Below, one piece after another: positions 59,480-64,000 of a stretch of 64,000 nucleotides of DNA. The notes beneath the pieces were generated by a model, which worked only from the letters and a program-made list of their open reading frames with translations, made no database searches and was not told the DNA's origin. The stretch spans positions 372,001 to 436,000 of the forward strand of contig NZ_JAAAMU010000002.1 of the NCBI RefSeq assembly GCF_009909195.1, given 5' to 3'. Position numbers and translations under genes: made by a program. Source of the stretch: Paenibacillus sacheonensis (lineage in GTDB: Bacteria > Bacillota > Bacilli > Paenibacillales > Paenibacillaceae). The first letter of the stretch is position 1. The number at the start of each line of letters is the position of its first letter.

Positions 59480-59881
59480 ATGGCTAACCAAGAAAGAATC
59501 ATCCCTTCCGCCGCTTCGATCGCGCCATGGCTTTCGGTGAGCAGCGCGGCGAAGGCGCTCGAATTTTACAAGGCCGCCTTCGGAGCGGCCGAGTTGTACC
59601 GGCTGGAGGAAGAAGAAGGACGGCCCCTCATAGCCGAGCTCGCCGTCGGGGGAGCAAGCTTCTGGGTTCAGGAAGATTCAGAATCGCGAGGGGCAGGGGG
59701 AAGCGGCGGCGGTCCGGTCCGCATGATTCTGACCGTGAACGACCCGGACGGCATGCATCGGCAGGCTCTCATGGCGGGAGCGAACGAAATCATGCCCGTC
59801 GGGGAAGGCCATGGCTGGCGCATCGGACGAATCGCCGACCCTTTCGGTTATCATTGGGAGATCGGCTGCAGGCTCGAGTAG
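59480..59881 (+). CDS. VOC-family protein (PhnB/glyoxalase-like)
   Basis: 133 residues with CCAGGAGGAA before the ATG. Two beta-alpha-beta-beta-beta units: LSVSSAAKALEFYKAAFGA and GASFWVQEDSE, then VRMILTVNDPDG and GRIADPFGYHWEIG. PhnB-type members often bind metal or toxic compounds, but no full metal triad is clear (His and Glu in YHWE). The function is not known. Downstream of the MarR gene and possibly co-transcribed. Confidence 0.8.
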   Translation: MANQERIIPSAASIAPWLSVSSAAKALEFYKAAFGAAELYRLEEEEGRPLIAELAVGGASFWVQEDSESRGAGGSGGGPVRMILTVNDPDGMHRQALMAGANEIMPVGEGHGWRIGRIADPFGYHWEIGCRLE

Positions 59882-59905
59882 TCGAACAGAATAGGAGAGA
59901 TGCGC

Positions 59906-60565
59906 ATGACCCAAGTCCAAGCCGTCATATTCGACATGGATGGAACGCTGTTTCAAACGGACAAAATTTTGGAATTGGCACTCGACGATACGTTCGCTTT
60001 TTTGAGATCCGAACATGGCTGGTCAGGGGAAACGCCCATTCATACGTATCGCAAGATCATGGGCGTGACGCTGCAAGTCGTCTGGGAAACGTTATTGCCG
60101 GGCCGATCGGACGAGCTGCGGAACATTGCCAACGAATTCTTTCACGCGAAATTAATCGCTAACATTCGAAGCGGGAACGGTGCGCTGTATCCGCATGTCT
60201 ACGAGGTTCTGGATGGCTTGAAGCAAGCCGGCCGCCGCATCTTCATCGCAAGCAACGGGCGGCTCGACTATCTGAGCGCTATCGTCGGCTATTACGGCTT
60301 AGAGCGATGGCTAACGGAAACCTTCAGCATTCAGCAGATCGATTCGCAAGACAAGACGGATCTGGTTCGGCATATTATGAACAAATACGGCATCGTCCAA
60401 GCCGCTGTCGTCGGCGACAGGCTCTCGGATATCCGGGCCGCCAAGAACAACGGTTTGACGGCTGTCGGCTGCCGGTTTGATTTCGCCCAAGAAGATGAAT
60501 TGGCGCAAGCGGATGCCGTAATCGACGACTTGCTGGAGCTGAACACGGTATTCAATCTTCGCTAA
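59906..60565 (+). CDS. HAD-superfamily hydrolase (phosphatase-like)
   Basis: 219 residues from ATG 59906 with TAGGAGAG upstream. Motif I FDMDGTLFQTD, motif II IASNGRLDYLSA, motif III in SQDKTDLV, motif IV VVGDRLSDIRAAKNNG. It resembles phosphoglycolate phosphatase / pyrophosphatase-type HAD-IA enzymes; AVGCRFDFAQEDEL near the end is typical of Bacillales members. Substrate unknown. Confidence 0.82.
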   Translation: MTQVQAVIFDMDGTLFQTDKILELALDDTFAFLRSEHGWSGETPIHTYRKIMGVTLQVVWETLLPGRSDELRNIANEFFHAKLIANIRSGNGALYPHVYEVLDGLKQAGRRIFIASNGRLDYLSAIVGYYGLERWLTETFSIQQIDSQDKTDLVRHIMNKYGIVQAAVVGDRLSDIRAAKNNGLTAVGCRFDFAQEDELAQADAVIDDLLELNTVFNLR

Positions 60566-60597
60566 TGGCAGGTTAGATGGTACGCAAGAGCCGCAAG

Positions 60598-60627
60598 TTG
60601 CAACGAAGGGCAGCGATACGCTATAAT
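60598..60627 (+). promoter_or_regulatory. Sigma-A promoter of the his leader
   Basis: TTGCAA, 18-bp spacer, TATAAT. Transcript start about 60634, 32 bases before the leader-peptide ATG. Confidence 0.8.
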
Positions 60628-60665
60628 GGCGCTATTCAGCTTCGTTACATGAAGGAGAGCTAACG

Positions 60666-60713
60666 ATGACAGCCATCTTGTCGAGGCAACTTCATCATCA
60701 CAAGCAGCGTTAG
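60666..60713 (+). CDS. Histidine leader peptide
   Basis: 15-codon frame, MTAILSRQLHHHKQR then TAG, with GAAGGAGAG 6 bases before the ATG. Three consecutive His codons (60693-60701: CAT CAT CAC) lie close to the stop. The whole arrangement recalls hisL of enteric bacteria. Just after it come competing hairpins and a strong terminator before hisS. It has no plausible role except ribosome-controlled attenuation. It is too short for usual gene finders. Confidence 0.8.
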   Translation: MTAILSRQLHHHKQR

Positions 60714-60808
60714 CACGCCTGTATATTGACAGGGCGGGCTAACGCATCTCGCGTTGGCCTCCCTGCGGCATACGAACGCGCAGGACCTCGAGGTCCTGCG
60801 CGTTTTTT
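60707..60808 (+). promoter_or_regulatory. Attenuator upstream of hisS
   Basis: Segment 1 GCGTTAGC (60707-60714, containing the leader stop) can pair with segment 2 GCTAACGC (60738-60745). Segment 2 can pair instead with segment 3 GCGTTGGC (60751-60758). Segment 3 plus CCTGCG (60762-60767) can pair with AACGC and CGCAGG of the terminator left arm. The terminator is AACGCGCAGGACC, TCGA, GGTCCTGCGCGTT, then T run (60775-60808). The logic: a ribosome at the stop hides segment 1, so 2:3 forms and termination follows. A ribosome stalled on His codons leaves 1:2, so segment 3 blocks the terminator. Confidence 0.75.
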
Positions 60809-60845
60809 ATATTTTAAAGGCCGATCAAACCTCGGAAGGGAAATG

Positions 60846-62132
60846 ATGCACATGCAAAATGTCAAAGGGACGTTCGACTACTTCGGTCCGGAGCAGGCGG
60901 TCCGCAAGCAGGTTCAGACGACGCTGCAGGAGGTATTCGAGCTGTATGATTTCGACAGCTTGGATTCCACGATCTTGAACGAGCTCGAGCTGTTGACCTC
61001 CAAGTACGCGGGCGGCGACGAGATATTGAAGGAAATGTATCAATTGACCGATCAAGGCCGGCGGAAGCTCGGACTGCGCTACGATCTGACCATTCCTTTT
61101 GCCAAGATCATTGCCCTGAATCCGGGCATCGAGCTGCCGTTCAGGCGCTACGAGATCGGCAAAGTGTTCCGGGACGGCCCCGTCAAACGGGGCAGGCTTC
61201 GCGAATTCCTGCAGTGCGACGCCGATGTCGTCGGCATTGCAGGACCGGAAGCGGAAGCGGAGCTGATGCAGCTGGCCGTAGAAGTCTTCGGACGATTGGC
61301 TGTCCCCGTCACGCTGAAATGGAACAACCGCCGTTTTCTCGGCGAGCTGCTCGAAGCGATCGGCGTTCCGGCCGATTTGAAGCTCACCGTCATGCTGACG
61401 CTCGATAAAATCGAGAAAATCGGCTGCGCGAACGTGCGAAGAGAACTGCTTGACAAAGGATTGCCCGCCGAGGCGGCGAGCGAATTGATCACGCTCGTCG
61501 AACGGGATGATCCCACATTCGAAGCCATCGCGATTCAATACGGACTGCGCGGCGCGCCCGGTGCGCTTGAGGTCATCGCGCTTCAGGAACTGATTCGAAC
61601 CTTGGGTCTGGATGATATCTGCAGATTCGATCCCTTCTTGTCCCGCGGCTTGTCCTTCTATACGGGTACCGTGTACGAGATCTTCGATGCGACGGGCGTC
61701 TTTGCCTCGAGCCTGGGCGGGGGCGGTCGATACGACGATATCATTGGGCAGCTGGTCGGCAGAGAAGATCTTCGTTATCCGACGGTCGGGCTATCATTCG
61801 GCATGGAGTCCATCATGGAGCTGCTTGGCGATCGATCCCGGCCTGCCGCGAATCCGACTGCCATGATCATCCCGATCGGGGATACCGTCGGAGAGGTACT
61901 TCGAGCCGCATCCGCGCTTCGAAGTCAGGGTATCCGCATCCGAGTGGACATGTCGAAGCGCAAGCTGCGAAAATCGTTGGCGAGCGCCTCATCCAAAGGT
62001 ATCCGCTACGTCCTATTAATCGGCGAAACCGAAGCTGCGGCGAATAATCTTTTGCTGAAGGACATGGAGGAGCAGACGGAAACCGTGGTCGGAATCGATG
62101 AAGCTGTTGCCTTGTTGAAGCGGGAGCGTTGA
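60846..62132 (+). CDS. hisS: Histidyl-tRNA synthetase (HisRS-type class II enzyme)
   Basis: 428 residues; ATG 60846 with GGAAGGG 5 bases upstream (ATGs at 60843 and 60852 are near alternatives). The HisRS opening NVKGTFDYFGPEQAVRKQV, motif 2 FRDGP...RGRLREFLQCDADVVG and histidine-binding motifs RGLSFYTGTVYEIFD and LGGGGRYDDIIG are present. The C-terminal anticodon-binding domain is about 340-428 (MIIPIGDTVGEVLRAASALR). In motif 3 the usual Glu-Arg is GMESIM, so the conserved Arg is not evident. HisZ is less likely because the histidine-binding motifs are intact. Possibly a second HisRS, controlled by the His leader. Confidence 0.85.
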   Translation: MHMQNVKGTFDYFGPEQAVRKQVQTTLQEVFELYDFDSLDSTILNELELLTSKYAGGDEILKEMYQLTDQGRRKLGLRYDLTIPFAKIIALNPGIELPFRRYEIGKVFRDGPVKRGRLREFLQCDADVVGIAGPEAEAELMQLAVEVFGRLAVPVTLKWNNRRFLGELLEAIGVPADLKLTVMLTLDKIEKIGCANVRRELLDKGLPAEAASELITLVERDDPTFEAIAIQYGLRGAPGALEVIALQELIRTLGLDDICRFDPFLSRGLSFYTGTVYEIFDATGVFASSLGGGGRYDDIIGQLVGREDLRYPTVGLSFGMESIMELLGDRSRPAANPTAMIIPIGDTVGEVLRAASALRSQGIRIRVDMSKRKLRKSLASASSKGIRYVLLIGETEAAANNLLLKDMEEQTETVVGIDEAVALLKRER

Positions 62133-62189
62133 GCAACAATTCAATCTCCCCATGCGTCTGTAGGACAAAGAAACACGGGGGTGGGCTGC

Positions 62190-63026
62190 ATGGCAAGATC
62201 GATCGTAAAGCGATTCCTGCTTAGTTTGCTGATCCTGGCAATCTCGGGCTGCGGGTCGCGGGTCGAGTCGAACAATGACGGTGCCGATAACCCTTCGCAT
62301 TCAAAACGCGGTACCGGGAGCAGCGCAGGAATAGGAGAAATCGCGCCCATGATCGAAGGAACTGGAACGATTGATGCGTCGTCGGCCCCAGGCGAGGTTC
62401 GGAGTTTCCTCGAGGAGCATCAGCTTGCCAATGGCGATATTTACCTGAAAGACGGCAAGATTTATATCAATCTTGTTGAATTAAACGATGAAACGAGCCG
62501 TTTGCTGGCGGACCGATATAAGGCCGGTACGTACGCGCTCGTTCATGTCGCCCATTCGATCGAGGAATTGGAAGCTGCGCAGCAGTCGCTGACGGACAAT
62601 GACCTGTACGACGAACTGAATATGTACGCTTCCTCGCTGGACGTCACCAAGAACAAAATCGTCATCACGATGCCGGAATCGAGCGAGGCGCATGCGAAGC
62701 CCGAGATCGAGAAGCTTATCGATCCCGACCTGCTTGCCTACGATATCCAACTCATGAGCGAGAAGCCGGAATACATGGGAACGATCGTCAAGCTCGACGC
62801 CTACGCGCACCGCATACTGCTGTTGGTCGATGGGGAAGAGGAACCGAGTATTTTCTTCGGCTTCGACGAACATTCCGAGATGGCGACTGCCGACGGTTCG
62901 CCGATAACCTTTGACGATCTTAAGGTTCAGCAGGAAGTTCGCGTATGGTCTACGGGCATGATCAATGATTCCTTGCCGGCCCAAGCAACGGCCAAGAAAT
63001 TGGAACTGGTCGTTCCGAAAGCGTAA
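62190..63026 (+). CDS. Lipoprotein with DUF3221-like C-terminal domain
   Basis: 278 residues from ATG 62190 (GGGGGTG 6 bases upstream). The signal peptide ends in lipobox ISGC at about Cys19, followed by a Ser/Asn-rich tether. About 55-180 is a mixed alpha/beta unit (IYLKDGKIYINLVELND, SIEELEAAQQSL). About 190-275 (EYMGTIVKLDAYAHRILLLV, EVRVWSTGMI) resembles DUF3221. Extracytoplasmic, function unknown. Single gene. Confidence 0.75.
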   Translation: MARSIVKRFLLSLLILAISGCGSRVESNNDGADNPSHSKRGTGSSAGIGEIAPMIEGTGTIDASSAPGEVRSFLEEHQLANGDIYLKDGKIYINLVELNDETSRLLADRYKAGTYALVHVAHSIEELEAAQQSLTDNDLYDELNMYASSLDVTKNKIVITMPESSEAHAKPEIEKLIDPDLLAYDIQLMSEKPEYMGTIVKLDAYAHRILLLVDGEEEPSIFFGFDEHSEMATADGSPITFDDLKVQQEVRVWSTGMINDSLPAQATAKKLELVVPKA

Positions 63027-63211
63027 AGTTGCCGTACGAAGAAAGAGACTCATCCTCGGCGTCGCGAAGTCGGCTTTGGCGAAACCCGGAATGACGTATG
63101 CCGCTATCGGTAAACAATAACGGGAACCAAGTTATAGTTTCGGAGTACATTGAAACGAAAAGCGTCAATAATCGTTATATAGAATAAAATGAAACCACGG
63201 AGGTAGATCGG

Positions 63212-63679
63212 ATGGATATTTTGAAAGGGATCGGGAAATTGGCGGGCGATGTGACGGGTAAAGTGCTGGGAGGTACGGTGCGCGTTGCCGGAGAGCTGGT
63301 TCACAGCGATTACATCAAAGAAATCGGCAATGACGTCGAACGAGTAACGGCGAAGACAGGCGAAATCGCAGGCCAGGCGGCGAGCGGCGTATGGGATGTC
63401 GGCGCGGGCTTGGTTACGTCGGATAAGCATCAAGCCAAGAGCGGATTGAATGAGCTTGGAGACGTGGTCACGACAACGGTGAAAAGTGCCGGCCAAGGCA
63501 TCGAATACGTGGTTAACAGCGGAGCCGATTTGGTAACGGGAATCAAGGAACGCGACACGGAACTCATGAAAGACAGCGCCAAGAAGCTGGGGAGAGCGGC
63601 TGCGGTCACGATCCTCGCCGTCGGCGTCGTGGATCTTGTCGATGGTCCTGACGGCGCGGATCCGTCAGGCACAGTCTAG
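63212..63679 (+). CDS. Conserved hypothetical protein with amphipathic repeats
   Basis: 155 residues with CGGAGGTAG before the ATG. Rich in Gly, Ala, Val and Lys; repeating segments such as ILKGIGKLAGDVTGKVLGG, GEIAGQAASGVWDVGAGLVT and VVTTTVKSAGQGIEYVVNSG suggest amphipathic helices. A short hydrophobic stretch AAAVTILAVGVVDLVDG near the end could contact a membrane. No signal peptide. Function unknown. TTGAAA and TATATA-like boxes lie upstream with a 20-bp spacer, so a weak promoter. Confidence 0.65.
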   Translation: MDILKGIGKLAGDVTGKVLGGTVRVAGELVHSDYIKEIGNDVERVTAKTGEIAGQAASGVWDVGAGLVTSDKHQAKSGLNELGDVVTTTVKSAGQGIEYVVNSGADLVTGIKERDTELMKDSAKKLGRAAAVTILAVGVVDLVDGPDGADPSGTV

Positions 63680-63729
63680 AGACACGCTGTGGAACGAACA
63701 TTGTTGAGCAGATAGTCGCTCATGTGCTG

Positions 63730-63758
63730 AGGCAGCCAATTCGAGTTGGCTGCCTTTT
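63730..63758 (+). terminator. Rho-independent terminator
   Basis: AGGCAGCCAA, 6-nt loop, TTGGCTGCCT, TTT. Confidence 0.9.
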
Positions 63759-63883
63759 CTGCGCGAATGAACATCATCCCCCTGTATCCCTAGCACCCAT
63801 TAATTTTAGAAAATACTGGAACTTTACGCCGTGCCGTGCGTCTAATATTCATGCAGCAGCCTAAATAATGGAGGAGGAGCCGC

Positions 63884-64000
63884 ATGAATAAACGCGTCCT
63901 CTATTTCCTGTGTGTCGTGATCGCGTGTTTGATGGCCGCGGGGTGCAAGAAACAGTTACCCGATGAGCCGGTACGACCTACAATAAAGTGGGGAAAACAG
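63884..64000 (+). CDS. Putative lipoprotein, N-terminal fragment
   Basis: The gene runs off the window; 39 residues are seen. ATG 63884 with GGAGGAGGAG upstream. Signal peptide MNKRVLYFLCVVIACLMAAG with lipobox AAGC (Cys21), then KKQLPDEP. Exported lipoprotein; no domain is yet visible. Confidence 0.75.
   Translation, partial: MNKRVLYFLCVVIACLMAAGCKKQLPDEPVRPTIKWGKQ

Overview
The window looks like chromosome of a spore-forming, moderately high-GC Firmicute, most likely family Paenibacillaceae (Paenibacillus or Cohnella type). The grounds are a cotJABC spore-coat operon, a YteA-type sporulation protein, SLH-domain surface proteins, purine, lysine, cobalamin and T-box leaders of Gram-positive type, strong AGGAGG ribosome sites and sigma-A promoters. 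I see no prophage, insertion sequence, CRISPR array or rRNA.

Layout. 1-2.8 kb: end of a hybrid sensor kinase, a LysM protein and a YetF-like membrane protein. 3.1-7.1 kb: three-gene purine (allantoin) catabolic operon pucH-pucF-pucG behind a 19-bp palindrome. 7.3-13 kb: mixed metabolic and repair genes ending in an msrAB fusion whose MsrB half has lost its catalytic residues. 13.1-16.7 kb: cotJABC on the minus strand, then a DUF1761 membrane protein with a two-operator promoter, an SDR and a MOSC protein. 17-19.8 kb: AAA-ATPase/VWA fusion plus a GIY-YIG-family protein. 19.9-25 kb: amino-acid ABC importer (binding protein fused to permease) and a frameshifted WG-repeat protein. 25-31.9 kb: GNAT, YcaQ-like protein, deoD, adenine-riboswitch-controlled adenine deaminase, and tRNA-Asp followed directly by gluQ, whose product modifies tRNA-Asp, then a free-methionine-sulfoxide reductase. 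32-38.3 kb: AraC regulator and PhyH dioxygenase, a lysine riboswitch driving a LysP-like permease, YteA. 38.4-47 kb: two exported GH18 proteins, a repeat-rich non-coding kilobase, a T-box-controlled argS and an orphan peptide-type permease pair. 47-58.1 kb: a glycosidase and the cobalamin locus. 58.2-64 kb: disrupted quinone reductase with divergent MarR regulator, small enzymes, a hisS gene behind a histidine leader peptide, and lipoproteins.

The most interesting system is at 48.1-58.1 kb. A cobalamin riboswitch with a terminator precedes a 1654-residue S-layer-anchored protein built from three alpha/alpha-toroid regions and two DUF4430 (transcobalamin C-terminal-like) domains. It is followed by a membrane-anchored DUF4430 protein and a full ECF transporter (T, fused A1A2, S) joined by overlapping genes. 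The toroid plus DUF4430 pairing is the architecture of animal intrinsic factor and transcobalamin. I infer a Gram-positive surface B12 scavenging and uptake machine: capture at the S-layer, handover near the membrane, ECF import, and repression by B12.

The window is also rich in RNA-level control: adenine, lysine and cobalamin riboswitches, an arginine T-box and a His-codon leader peptide. Each sits next to a gene whose substrate matches the sensed molecule.
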